Assembly: GCA_015068615.1 (NCBI GenBank)
Contig: SVKE01000003.1
Coordinates: 1-47,282 of the forward strand
Origin: Oscillospiraceae bacterium
Lineage (GTDB): Bacteria > Bacillota > Clostridia > UBA1381 > UBA9506
Length of the DNA stretch: 47,282 nt
Direction: 5' to 3'
The notes below the pieces were generated by a model that saw only the letters and a program-made list of their open reading frames with translations, had not been told where the DNA came from and did not search any database. Made by a program: the position numbers and the translations under genes. How positions within the stretch are numbered: the first letter of the stretch is position 1; each line of letters starts with the position of its first letter. Positions 1 to 8,186 of the stretch are shown here, piece by piece.

Positions 1-303
1 TCCTGGTTCTCTTTGAATTACATGAGTCCTTAGAAATTGTATTTCCCTTACGGAAAAACTTGAATTTCTACGCTTTGTTCAGTTTTCAAGGTACATATGG
101 TGTTAATACACCTTTCAATCATTAACATACGTTAATAACTGAAAGCTTTATTAACTTGTCTTCTAATTTGCTCAAAGTTTGGATTTTTATGAACCGGTAT
201 ATACAATGCCTATTATTGGTATTTGCGGTTAATTTGGATTTTTGTAAGCCGACGCGCACTCAGGTACGCGAGGTGAATTAAAAATCCGAAAGTTGAGTAA
301 ATT
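1..303 (-). other. Leader/spacer of a leftward rRNA-type operon
   Basis: On the minus strand this stretch follows tRNA-Ile and carries the motif ACCTTGAAAACTGAACAAAG (about 74-93), which resembles the conserved CTTGAAAACT block found before 16S or 23S genes in Firmicutes. A 24-nt imperfect inverted repeat (165-188 against 280-303, about 20 of 24 matching) begins right after the tRNA 3' end and could form a processing stem. A short motif GGATTTTT recurs at 181 and about 236. No rRNA itself is visible, so whether 16S or 23S lies beyond the left edge cannot be told. No coding region is seen here. Confidence 0.5.
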
Positions 304-380
<77 letters not shown>

Positions 381-445
381 AACTTCATGACAGCCGATAC
401 TTATCTTCGCACCTTATTCCCACCGGCAAAATGCCGACTCGTGAT

Positions 446-474
446 ATTATAGCACAGACAAGATTCTATGTCAA
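446..474 (-). promoter_or_regulatory. Proximal promoter of tRNA-Ile/rRNA operon
   Basis: On the minus strand TTGACA (469-474) and TATAAT (446-451) are separated by exactly 17 nt, a perfect sigma-A consensus. It points at tRNA-Ile about 65 nt downstream. Confidence 0.9.
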
Positions 475-564
475 CACTTTTTTTATTTTTTCGCTCTGCC
501 AAGGCTTTTCCTGCCGCTTTGGCACTTTTCCGGGATGCGGTCTCTTTTTGGGAGAGCACTCATT

Positions 565-594
565 ATTATAACACAATCACAAAGTGGTTGTCAA
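565..594 (-). promoter_or_regulatory. Distal promoter of tRNA-Ile/rRNA operon
   Basis: A second minus-strand TTGACA (589-594) with TATAAT (565-570), spacer 18 nt, lies about 120 bp upstream of the proximal one. Tandem strong promoters are typical of rRNA operons. The interval 381-737 holds these promoters and the degV promoter, and nothing else was recognised. Confidence 0.88.
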
Positions 595-656
595 TACATT
601 TTTGCAGTATTTTAAAAAAATATCTTTCTTTTTGTATCGGAAGCCTGCAGAACATA

Positions 657-685
657 TTGACAATTTAAGCTTCTTATATTATAAT
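657..685 (+). promoter_or_regulatory. Promoter of the DegV-family gene
   Basis: TTGACA (657-662), 17-nt spacer, TATAAT (680-685), leading into the DegV gene with an AGGAG at 721-725. Confidence 0.87.
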
Positions 686-737
686 AAGGGATACCGTCAT
701 ATATTATTTTTAAAAGAAAAAGGAGCGTGGATTTGAC

Positions 738-1589
738 ATGGGAAAAAATGTTCTCATTTCTGCTGACAGCACCTGTGATATGACGCCGGCCCTGTTGGAA
801 AAATATCGGGTGAACATTATCCCGCTTTATATCAGCTTCGGCTCACAAAGCTACCGCGATGGCATAGAAATGACGCCGGATGAGCTATATAAAAAATATG
901 AGACAGAGGGAATCTTGCCGAAAACTTCTGCCGTTTCCATTGGCGATTTTATTGAATACTTCGGCGCGCTTTTAAAGGAAGCCGATCAGGTGATTCATTT
1001 TTCCCTGAGTTCCGGACTTTCCTGCACCTATCAAAATGCTGTGCTGGCCGGTCAGGAGTTCCCGGGCCGGGTCTTTGTTTTAGATTCTAAAAACCTTTCT
1101 ACAGGCCAGGCTCTTTCTATTATACACGCAGCGGAGCTTTTAGCCGCCGGAAAAACCGCGGAAGAAATTGCAGAAATACTTCCTTCTTATATAGAGCGTG
1201 TGGACGCAAGCTTTATCATTGAATCGCTGGAGTTTTTGCATAAGGGCGGGCGTTGTAGCGCGCTGACGGCCTTGGGCGCCAATTTGCTCGGCATTAAGCC
1301 CTGCATAGAGGTGAGGGACGGCAAAATGGATGTGGGCAAGAAATATCGTGGTAAATTCCGCGCCGTGCTCAATACATACGTCAACGAGCGTCTTAAGGAC
1401 GGAAATTTTGAAACGGACAGAGCTTTTGTAACCCACGCGGGCTGCCCCGATGAGCTGGTCGAGATGGTCCGGCAGGCTGTGGAGGAAAAGAATTTGTTCC
1501 GTGAAGTTTTGGTAACCCGCGCAGGCTGTACCATTTCCGCACATTGCGGACCCAACACTCTGGGCGTTTTGTTCGTTCGCAGCAAATAG
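738..1589 (+). CDS. DegV family fatty-acid-binding protein
   Basis: The 283-residue protein has the usual DegV length and opens with the family motif SADSTCDM (residues 8-15). TSAVS (63-67), SLSSGLSCTYQNA (89-101) and LEFLHKGGRCS (164-174) follow; these are the conserved blocks that line the fatty-acid pocket. DegV proteins (FakB in staphylococci) bind one fatty acid and present it to the kinase FakA so that exogenous fatty acids enter phospholipid synthesis. No fakA-like kinase lies next to it, so the partner must be elsewhere. It has its own promoter at 657-685 and appears to be a single-gene unit. The AGGAG at 721-725 sits 12 nt before the ATG, slightly long but with no better in-frame start. 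Confidence 0.93.
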   Translation: MGKNVLISADSTCDMTPALLEKYRVNIIPLYISFGSQSYRDGIEMTPDELYKKYETEGILPKTSAVSIGDFIEYFGALLKEADQVIHFSLSSGLSCTYQNAVLAGQEFPGRVFVLDSKNLSTGQALSIIHAAELLAAGKTAEEIAEILPSYIERVDASFIIESLEFLHKGGRCSALTALGANLLGIKPCIEVRDGKMDVGKKYRGKFRAVLNTYVNERLKDGNFETDRAFVTHAGCPDELVEMVRQAVEEKNLFREVLVTRAGCTISAHCGPNTLGVLFVRSK

Positions 1590-1754
1590 CCTTTTCCTTT
1601 TGTTCAAAATAATTGGCTTTTGTTCTGCTTATGCGCAGGACAGAGGTCTGTTCTTCGGGCGTTATATTACGGCAGGCTTTGTCTGTCCACCCCGTGCCGG
1701 CAGCTTCGCCCGAGAGGCCCGGCATAAAAAAACATTTTTGAAAGGACTGTTTTT

Positions 1755-2963
1755 ATGAGTCTAATCGTTCAAAAGTTTGGCGGCTCATCTGTGGCAGACG
1801 CAGAGCGCGTTTTTAACGTGGCTAATATTGTCACCGATACATATAAAGCCGGCAACAGCGTTGTTGTTGTTGTCTCTGCGCAAGGAGACACCACCGACGA
1901 TTTAATTGCAAAAGCCAAGGAAATTAACGAATCCCCGTCAAAGCGCGAGATGGATATGCTGCTTTCCACCGGTGAACAAATTTCCATTTCCCTGCTGGCC
2001 ATGGCCATTGAAAAGCTGGGCTTCCCCGTGGTTTCTCTGACCGGATGGCAGGTAGGCGTACATACGGATTCCAATTATTCCAACTCTCGCATCAGAAAAA
2101 TTGACCATGAGCGTCTCCAAAAAGAGCTGGATAAGAAGAACATCGTGATTGTGGCAGGCTTTCAGGGTATTAACCGCTACGGCGACATCACCACACTGGG
2201 CCGCGGCGGCTCAGACACCTCAGCCGTTGCTCTGGCTGCGGCACTGCATGCTGATTTGTGCGAAATTTATACTGATGTAGATGGTGTGTATACCACGGAT
2301 CCCCGCATTGTGAAAAATGCTGCCAAGCTTAAGGAAATTACCTTTGACGAGATGTTGGAGCTTGCCAGCCTGGGTGCAAACGTGTTGCATAACCGTTCTG
2401 TGGAAATGGGTAAAAAATATAACGTGAACATGTGTGTCCGTTCGAGCCTCACCCGGGCAGAGGGCACTATTGTGAAGGAGGTTGTCGATATGGAAAAAAT
2501 GATGGTTAGAGGTATTGCAAAGGATTCTGACGTGGCCCGCATCTCAATCTGCGGCATTGAGGATACACCCGGTAAGGCATTTCGCATCTTTACCCTGCTG
2601 GCAAAAAAGAGCATTAATGTGGATATTATTCTCCAATCCATCGGTCGCGATGGCAAGAAGGATATCAGCTTTACGGTGACAGAGACCAACCTGGAGGAGG
2701 CGCTCCGCCTGCTGGAGGAAAATAAGGACACCATCGCTTATGAAAACCTAAGCTGGACCAAGGACGTGTCTAAAATTTCCATTGTAGGTGCCGGCATGGT
2801 ATCAAACCCCGGCGTTGCAGCTAAGATGTTTGAGGCTCTGTACGAAGCACAGATTAACATTAACATGATTTCCACCTCTGAAATCAAGGTATCTGTTCTA
2901 ATTGACTCTGCCTTGGCCGACAAGGCTGTTCGCGTGATTCATGATAAGTTTGACCTCGCCTAA
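1755..2963 (+). CDS. lysC: Aspartokinase (alpha subunit)
   Basis: The 402-residue enzyme phosphorylates aspartate, the first step to lysine, threonine, methionine and diaminopimelate. The amino-acid-kinase domain starts with KFGGSSV (7-13) and contains GRGGSDTSA (149-157) and the TDVDGVYTTDPRI block. Two ACT domains, the usual sites of feedback inhibition, occupy roughly residue 260 to the end. The length is close to B. subtilis LysC (aspartokinase II). As in that gene, a strong internal ribosome binding site precedes an in-frame ATG at codon 246 (separate entry). The 165-bp gap upstream contains no lysine-riboswitch core that could be recognised. RBS AAGGA lies about 8 nt before the ATG. Confidence 0.95.
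   Translation: MSLIVQKFGGSSVADAERVFNVANIVTDTYKAGNSVVVVVSAQGDTTDDLIAKAKEINESPSKREMDMLLSTGEQISISLLAMAIEKLGFPVVSLTGWQVGVHTDSNYSNSRIRKIDHERLQKELDKKNIVIVAGFQGINRYGDITTLGRGGSDTSAVALAAALHADLCEIYTDVDGVYTTDPRIVKNAAKLKEITFDEMLELASLGANVLHNRSVEMGKKYNVNMCVRSSLTRAEGTIVKEVVDMEKMMVRGIAKDSDVARISICGIEDTPGKAFRIFTLLAKKSINVDIILQSIGRDGKKDISFTVTETNLEEALRLLEENKDTIAYENLSWTKDVSKISIVGAGMVSNPGVAAKMFEALYEAQININMISTSEIKVSVLIDSALADKAVRVIHDKFDLA
2490..2963 (+). CDS. lysC: Internal start: aspartokinase beta (ACT-domain) subunit
   Basis: Inside lysC a full AAGGAGG (2475-2481) stands 8 nt before an in-frame ATG at 2490, which is codon 246. Translation from it would give a 157-residue protein made only of the two ACT domains. 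In B. subtilis aspartokinase II the beta subunit arises the same way from an in-frame internal start at codon 246 and assembles as alpha2beta2. The sequence shows the signal clearly; that the product is made here is inferred from that precedent. Confidence 0.75.
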   Translation: MEKMMVRGIAKDSDVARISICGIEDTPGKAFRIFTLLAKKSINVDIILQSIGRDGKKDISFTVTETNLEEALRLLEENKDTIAYENLSWTKDVSKISIVGAGMVSNPGVAAKMFEALYEAQININMISTSEIKVSVLIDSALADKAVRVIHDKFDLA

Positions 2964-3039
2964 ATATAATTGTCTGTTTTTACTATACCATTAAGGCGGA
3001 AATGCTGAGCAGATCGACCGCTTAAAAAGGGGCATACCG

Positions 3040-3411
3040 ATGAAGAAATTTAAATATGTAAGCGTGGATGTTTTAATCGGCGCAGAGACGGTTTTAACCG
3101 GTAATCTGGTGTCGGAAAGCGCCATCAAAATTGACGGCACTGTTCGCGGCGATATACAGACGAGTCGCGAGGTCATCCTGTCGGAGACCGCCGATGTGGC
3201 AGGTAATATTTCCGCCGGCAGTCTGATTGTGGCCGGCAAGCTTCTGGGGGATGTGAAGGTGCAGGAGCAGCTTTTAATCAAGGCTACCGGCTATCTGGAG
3301 GGAAATATTGAAACCGGTTCTTTAGTCATTGAGCCCGGTGGTAGTTTTTTTGGCATGAACCGCTCTTCAAAGCCTGAACCAGAAGCCTTTTCACTGCAAA
3401 CCGAAGAATAA
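3040..3411 (+). CDS. Bactofilin / polymer-forming cytoskeletal protein
   Basis: This 123-residue protein consists of one bactofilin domain, recognised by its repeating short beta strands and glycines (ETVLTGNLVSESAIKIDGTV, then VILSETADVAGNISAGSLIV and further similar units). Bactofilins fold as a right-handed beta helix and self-assemble into filaments without nucleotide, usually attached to the inner face of the membrane, where they organise wall-growth or motility proteins. The short ends on either side of the core are charged and probably disordered. It starts 76 bp after lysC with AAGGGG in front of the ATG. An R1 repeat begins 7 bp after its stop codon and may act as its terminator. Confidence 0.88.
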   Translation: MKKFKYVSVDVLIGAETVLTGNLVSESAIKIDGTVRGDIQTSREVILSETADVAGNISAGSLIVAGKLLGDVKVQEQLLIKATGYLEGNIETGSLVIEPGGSFFGMNRSSKPEPEAFSLQTEE

Positions 3412-3418
3412 GTACGAA

Positions 3419-3680
3419 GGGGCTGTAGCAAAATGCCCAGACCGTGCAAAGCATAAAAAGCCTATAATAACAGCATATTGTAATTGGAAAGAGATTACAA
3501 GAATACAATTATAAGTGGTAATAAATCGTTTTAAAACGATTTATTAGATTAAAACGCTTTGCACTTCGAACAAACTTCGCCTCTCGGCGTACCCACGTAC
3601 GCTTTCGGGACTCAGTTTGTCCAATCTGCGCTATTTTGCGTCCATCCCCAAAAGGGGCTGTAGCTTTTGCTACAGCCCCT
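3419..3680 (+). repeat. R1 dispersed repeat, copy 1 (262 bp, MITE-like)
   Basis: The element begins GGGGCTGTAGCAAAA and ends TTTTGCTACAGCCCC, a 15-bp perfect terminal inverted repeat. The right end is itself a hairpin, because GGGGCTGTAGC also occurs as a direct copy just inside it. A central palindrome AAATCGTTTTAAAACGATTT lies near 3528-3547, and the pair GCAAAGC/GCTTTGC brackets the middle. A full second copy lies at 22859-23118 and a remnant at 7998-8048. No open reading frame of note is conserved, so it looks like a non-autonomous mobile or structured repeat that also supplies a terminator. Confidence 0.85.
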
Positions 3681-3751
3681 GCTTCAGGCTTATCCAACGC
3701 CCACAGATAAGCACAGTGATAATCCCGTGGGCAGAAAGGCAATAAAGCAAT

Positions 3752-4306
3752 ATGCTGATTTCCGAGCTTTTACTCATTGCGGTGGGGCTTTCGATGGATG
3801 CCTTTGCGGTGTCTGTCTCAAATGGGCTGGCTCTTCGCTGTCTGCGACTGCGCGATGCTCTTAAATTTGGTCTGTTTTTCGGCTTTTTTCAGATGCTTAT
3901 GCCTCTCCTTGGCTGGGCTGTAGGTCGACTCTTCAGCGACTATGTCATGGCGTTTGACCACTGGGTGGCCTTTGTTCTCCTTGGCTATATCGGTACTAAA
4001 ATGGTGATGGACGGCCTTCGCGGCAGTGATTCTGCCTGCGGTGACACCGGCTTTAAAACGATGCTGATTCTGGCCATTGCCACCAGCATCGACGCGCTGG
4101 CTGCCGGCGTTACCTTTGCCTTTATGAACATAAACATCTGGTTTTCCATTTCCGTCATAGGTGCAATTACCTTTTTCCTGTCTGCCTTTGGCGTACTGAT
4201 TGGAAAGCGCGTTGGTGATAAGCTGGGCGGCAAGGCACAGCTTTTAGGTGGTTTTTTGCTGATTGCTATGGGCGTTAAAATTCTAATTGAGCATTTATTC
4301 TTTTAA
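3752..4306 (+). CDS. mntP: Manganese efflux pump MntP family
   Basis: The 184-residue protein is hydrophobic throughout, with about six membrane segments in two related halves. Each half carries the family's conserved acidic residue: GLSMDAFAVS (Asp16) and ATSIDALAAG (Asp114). MntP pumps Mn2+ out of the cell. In many bacteria the gene is controlled by a yybP-ykoY Mn2+ riboswitch, but no such element was recognised in the 71 bp between the R1 repeat and the ATG. The start is supported by AGAAAGG shortly upstream. It is flanked by repeats on both sides (R1 before, R2 after), so it seems to be transcribed alone. Confidence 0.9.
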   Translation: MLISELLLIAVGLSMDAFAVSVSNGLALRCLRLRDALKFGLFFGFFQMLMPLLGWAVGRLFSDYVMAFDHWVAFVLLGYIGTKMVMDGLRGSDSACGDTGFKTMLILAIATSIDALAAGVTFAFMNINIWFSISVIGAITFFLSAFGVLIGKRVGDKLGGKAQLLGGFLLIAMGVKILIEHLFF

Positions 4307-4332
4307 GCTATCTCTTTAAACGGATTGATGCA

Positions 4333-4446
4333 CAAAAGTATTTTTTGTAGGGGCCGATACCCACATCATCCCATTTTTTGGGTCAATGTAGGCGTCGAGC
4401 CCTACATTTTTGAATGTTTATGCAGATAAAATGTGTATGGAGACAG
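4333..4446 (+). repeat. R2 dispersed repeat, copy A (~110 bp)
   Basis: Starting 27 bp after mntP, this stretch contains GTAGGGGCCGATACCCACAT and, after a TTTTTTGGGTCAATGTAGG spacer, GCGTCGAGCCCTAC, so its core is an imperfect palindrome. It ends with a GTGTATGGAGACA block. The complement of 30804-30915 matches it over nearly the whole length. No coding capacity is seen. Confidence 0.8.
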
Positions 4447-4730
4447 ACCATTTTTATCACTTTTTGATGCTGTTTCAGGCAAATTTTCGACGAATATCAA
4501 ATAAAACCTATACTTTTATAATTTATTGTCCTATTTTTAATAGATTTGTAATATATTTATGATACAATGGCTAAGCCAAGCCTTGGAGAATATGAAAAAA
4601 GGCTGAACGTCGGCATTCTCTTACAGCTAAAGACAACATAAATGAACAATAAATTTTGACAGGCTGATGCAGGATAGCCTTACGCATCGCCGGATCGACT
4701 GCCTCCGGCAGAACAGGAGTATGCTTTAAT
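4447..4730 (+). promoter_or_regulatory. Candidate extended -10 promoter and structured leader of the glycosyltransferase gene
   Basis: TGATACAAT (4560-4568) is an extended -10 without a good -35. If it is used, the mRNA would start near 4575 and carry about 155 nt of leader. Within that leader are possible stems GAGAAT/ATTCTC (about 4586-4620), GATGC/GCATC (about 4665-4690) and GCCGGA/TCCGGC (about 4690-4710). No known riboswitch was recognised. The rest of the interval is AT-rich and featureless. Confidence 0.35.
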
Positions 4731-6022
4731 ATGAAAATAATCATTCTATTAAATGGTATTATTTCTATTTTGTTTGCCATTTGCTATATTTATCAGTTTT
4801 TTTATGTGTTTGTGGGTATTCGTAAAAGAACCATTAGCAAACCGGCAGAGAAAAACCACCGTTATGCGGTTGTCATTTCGGCCCGAAACGAAAGAAATGT
4901 CATCGGCAACCTGATTGACAGCATTCATAACCAGAGCTATCCCCGCGAGCTGGTGGATATTTTTGTCATTGCGGACAACTGCACGGACGACACGGCGGAA
5001 ATTGCCAGAGACGCCGGCGCCATTGTCTATGAGCGGTTTAACACAGAGCTGATTGGTAAGGGCTATGCTTTGAATTGGTTTTTTCATATACTCGAAAAGG
5101 ACTGTGCCTATGACCGCTATGAGGCCTTTATGATTTTTGATGCGGATAACGTATTGGATACTCATTTTATCTCTGAAATGAACAAGGCCTTTGATGCGGG
5201 ATATCGCATTCTCACCAGCTACCGAAATTCTAAAAACTATGGCGAAAACTGGATTACCGCCGGCTACTCCCTTTGGTTTCTGCGTGAGGCCAGATTTTTA
5301 AATAATGCCCGTATGCAGCTAAAGACCAGCTGCGCCATTTCCGGCACCGGTTTTTTGATCAGCAGCGAAATTCTGCGCAAGGCCGGCGGCTGGGTTCACC
5401 ACCTGCTGACAGAGGACATTGAATTTACCGTCAGCAGCATTTTAGACGGAGAGAAAATCGGCTACTGCGCCGGCGCAATGCTATACGACGAACAGCCGAA
5501 CACCTTCCGGCAGTCTTATCTGCAGCGACTGCGCTGGGCGAAGGGCTTTTATCAGGTGTTCCGTCACTACGGCCTGAAGCTGATTAAAGGGATCTTTAAG
5601 GGTTGCTTTTCCTGCTATGATATTTTGATGACGATTATGCCCGCTATGCTGCTTACTTGCATCAGTAGTGCGATAAATCTGCTGGCGCTGCCTTACGGAT
5701 GGATCAGTCATTCACCTGATTTATTCCTCTGGTTAAAATCCTGCTGCAAACGCTCTGGGGCTTTTATGCCATGTTTCTCCTCCTGGGCACAGCGACCACC
5801 ATTGCCGAATGGAAACAGATTCATTGCAGCATACCCAAAAAAATTCTGTACCTGTTTACCTTTCCACTCTTTATGCTGACCTATATACCCATTTCTATCA
5901 TCGCGTTGTTTCGCAAGGTCACTTGGGTGCCGATTACACACTCAGTCTCCAAAACCCTGACGGACATCTGTGAGGAGGATTCCGCAGGAGATTCGCAAGT
6001 CGAAAACAGCATAACTCTCTAA
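4731..6022 (+). pseudogene. Processive family 2 glycosyltransferase, frameshifted
   Basis: The first part reads as a membrane-bound family 2 glycosyltransferase: N-terminal membrane helix, GT-A domain with DNCTDD (82-87), the metal-binding FDADN (DAD at 137-139), LLTED (TED at 228-230) and QRLRW (266-270). These are the D, DxD, TED and QxxRW motifs of processive enzymes such as hyaluronan or cellulose synthases. After about residue 334 the reading frame fails. The natural C-terminal membrane region continues in another frame (FYAMFLLLGTATTIAEW onward) up to 6022. Adding one A to the AAAA run at 5735-5738 restores an unbroken protein of about 430 residues with LFLWLKILLQTLWGFYAM at the join. 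The cause may be a real mutation, phase variation or a sequencing error. The substrate is unknown. Confidence 0.8.
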
Positions 6023-6029
6023 CGCAAAG

Positions 6030-6066
6030 AGCTGTCCGCGCGAGGTGTTCGCGGGCAGCTTTTTTT
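6030..6066 (+). terminator. Terminator after the glycosyltransferase
   Basis: AGCTGTCCGCG and CGCGGGCAGCT form an 11-bp stem (one G-U pair) with a 9-nt loop, followed by seven T. Confidence 0.88.
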
Positions 6067-6092
6067 ACTATGAAAATCTTTTTAAAAAGGGC

Positions 6093-6121
6093 TTGACAAC
6101 CCCCTCTAAAGGTAATATAAT
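6093..6121 (+). promoter_or_regulatory. Promoter of the ABC exporter gene
   Basis: TTGACA (6093-6098), 17-nt spacer, TATAAT (6116-6121). An AGAAGGGG ribosome binding site lies at 6151-6158. Confidence 0.9.
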
Positions 6122-6167
6122 ACAATAAACTTGCACCGAAAAACAAAAAAAGAAGGGGCGTTCTGTG

Positions 6168-7996
6168 ATGAAAAAAACAACAAAAAACGCTGATCAACAT
6201 TCTTTTGAAAACCAAGTGCAGAAAAACACAAAAAAAATTCCGTTTTGGTCTACGCTGATGGGCTTTGCCAAGGGTGAGTACCGACGCCTTGTTTTTGCGG
6301 CGGTTGCCTCCATTCTGACGGGTGTTACGGTGGCCGTTCAGCCTCTTATAATTAAATACATCGTGGATAACGGCATCTCTAACACGGCCGTTCCGCCGGA
6401 GGAGCGGCTTAAAATTGCAGCCTTTTACTGCCTCATTATGTGGTGGCCTCCCTGCTTCGTGTAGGCTTCTGGGCCTTTGGGTACAATCATACGATCAAGG
6501 CCCTAGAGGGTGTGATTTTTCAAATCCGTTCCCGCTTTTTTTACCACGTGGAGCACCTTTGCATGCGCTTTCACGAAAAAATTTCCACCGGCGAATTGTA
6601 TAATAACCTAATGGGAACGCCCATCGCAAACATTAAAAACTACCTGTCTCAGGTGGTGTTGTCCGTTCCATATCAAGCTGTATCCTTCATCATTTCTGCC
6701 ACAGCACTGCTCACCTATGACTGGCTGCTTACACTGGTGCTGATTGGCGTGGCACTTGTTATGGTCATGTTCAACAGGCTTTCCCGCAAAAAAGTGCGCA
6801 CACTTGCACAGGAATATATTCAAAAGGAAAACCAAACCAGCAAATACATAACTGATGTGCTGCACGGCATGGACGCCATCAAGCTCTACTCTGTGGAGGA
6901 TAACATTTATAAAACCTTTAGGGATTATGTGGCCATGATTAAAAATGAAGGCATCCGACTCACCTACTCTCAGTATGTCGAGCAGGTAAAGCCGGAGCTG
7001 ACCAACTTTTTGGGCACGGCTCTCATTTACCTTGTCGGCGCCTTCTCCTGCATTTACCGCGGGGTCTCCACGGGCGTGCTCTTCGCCTTTTTATCCAGCA
7101 TGGGCATTATTCTTTCAACGCTTACCTCCTTTTTAAATCTGGGACTTGTGCATCAAAGTGCTGTGGCTGGTCTTAAAAAGGTGATGGAGGTACTCCATGC
7201 AGAATCCTCCACACCGGAGGTGTCCGAGGAAAAAAAGCGTGATACCACCATTGAAAAATCTGCCACGCAGCGCAAACATAAATCCTGCATTGAATTTCAG
7301 AACGTGACCTTCGCCTATGCGGACACGCCGGTATACCGGAATTTAAGCTGTGCTATCGGCTATAACGAGAGCATTGGCCTTGTGGGTGGCAGCGGCAGCG
7401 GCAAAAGCACCTTTACAAAGCTGATTATGCGCCTTTATGATGTGCAGGAGGGCGAGGTTAGGATTCATGGCAGAAACATCAAGGATTATAAACTCCACGA
7501 CCTACGCATGACCTTTGGCGTTGTGCCTCAGAATCCCTTTATTTTTCAAGGTACCATTATGGATAACATCCGCATTGCTCGCCCCGACTGCGAGAATATT
7601 GACATTATAAACGCCATGGAAATTGCCCATGTACATGAATTTGTCAACGAGCTGCCCAAGGGCTGGCATACCATCATTGGAGACGGTGGTTTAAACCTTT
7701 CCGGCGGTCAAAAGCAGCGTATTGCCATTGCCCGTGCGGTTTTGGGTAATCCCGATATTTTGATTTTTGATGAGGCCACCTCGGCGCTTGATAACATTTC
7801 AGAACGCCACATTCAGGAGGCCATGGAAACCCTGATGAAGACCCACACTGTTATCATTGTAGCACACAGGCTTTCCACCATTAAAAATGTAGACAAAATT
7901 ATGGTCTTTGATAAAGGCGAAATTGCAGAAGAAGGCAGCTACGATGAGCTGGCCGCAAAGAAGGGCGGCATATTCTTCGGGCTTTTAAACAACTAA
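6168..7996 (+). pseudogene. ABC exporter (fused TMD-NBD), frameshifted
   Basis: Read across a frameshift, this is a one-piece ABC exporter of about 610 residues, the normal size for the MsbA/LmrA-like class: an N-terminal six-helix membrane domain and a C-terminal ATPase. The ATPase shows Walker A GSGSGKST (near 7390), Q-loop VPQNPFIFQ, signature LSGGQKQRIAIARA, Walker B ILIFDEATSALD and the switch AHRLSTI. The first 90 residues (KKTTKNADQ... to FYCLIM) are in one frame and the rest, from VASLLRVGFWAF, in another. One missing G near 6434 (ATGTGGTGGCC in place of ATGGTGGTGGCC) explains it. GTG at 6165 is an alternative start. Such exporters usually work as homodimers or with a second half; no partner is adjacent. 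Substrate unknown. Confidence 0.82.
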
Positions 7997-7997
7997 T

Positions 7998-8048
7998 CTC
8001 AGTTTGTCCAATCTGCTATTTTGCGTCCATTCCCAAAAGTGACTGTCG
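7998..8048 (+). repeat. R1 repeat remnant (right-end fragment)
   Basis: Two bases after the ABC exporter stop codon, CTCAGTTTGTCCAATCTG and TATTTTGCGTCCAT, followed by CCCAAAAGTGACTGT, reproduce the right part of R1 copies 1 and 2 with a few changes. The terminal hairpin is degraded (GGGGCTGTAG has become GTGACTGTCG). Confidence 0.8.
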
Positions 8049-8085
8049 CGTAAGAGGTGTACGCTAAAGGACAACTGAACAACAA

Positions 8086-8122
8086 AAGCCGGGTTCTCCA
8101 ATTGCGGAAAACTCGGCTTTTT
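8086..8122 (+). terminator. Terminator after the ABC exporter
   Basis: AAGCCGGGTTCTCC pairs with GGAAAACTCGGCTT (two G-U pairs) around a short loop, followed by a T run. It stands behind the decayed R1 remnant and probably replaces its terminator role. Confidence 0.85.
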
Positions 8123-8124
8123 GC

Positions 8125-8177
8125 AAGGCTTCCCCCTGAGGAGAAGCTGTCGAACGAAGTGAGACAGATGAGGTGCA
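8125..8177 (+). repeat. Short clostridial-type palindromic repeat
   Basis: AGGCTTCCCCCTGAGGAGAA, then GCTGTCGAACGAAGTGAGAC, then AGATGAGGTG resemble a family of intergenic palindromes common in Ruminococcaceae/Oscillospiraceae genomes (recognised from memory, not by search). It forms two small stems and ends next to the 3' end of the convergent MATE gene. Only one copy was seen in this window. Confidence 0.5.
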
Positions 8178-8186
8178 GGATACTTT

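Noticed and set aside
468-668. Reading frame of 66 residues
   Set aside because: It lies across the rRNA-type promoters and the degV promoter, has no ribosome binding site and an unusual composition.
1590-1754. Possible lysine riboswitch before lysC
   Set aside because: A GC-rich hairpin is present, but none of the conserved lysine-aptamer words could be found and the leader is short.
3681-3751. Possible Mn2+ (yybP-ykoY) riboswitch before mntP
   Set aside because: Only 71 bp remain between the R1 repeat and the ATG, and the conserved loops were not seen.
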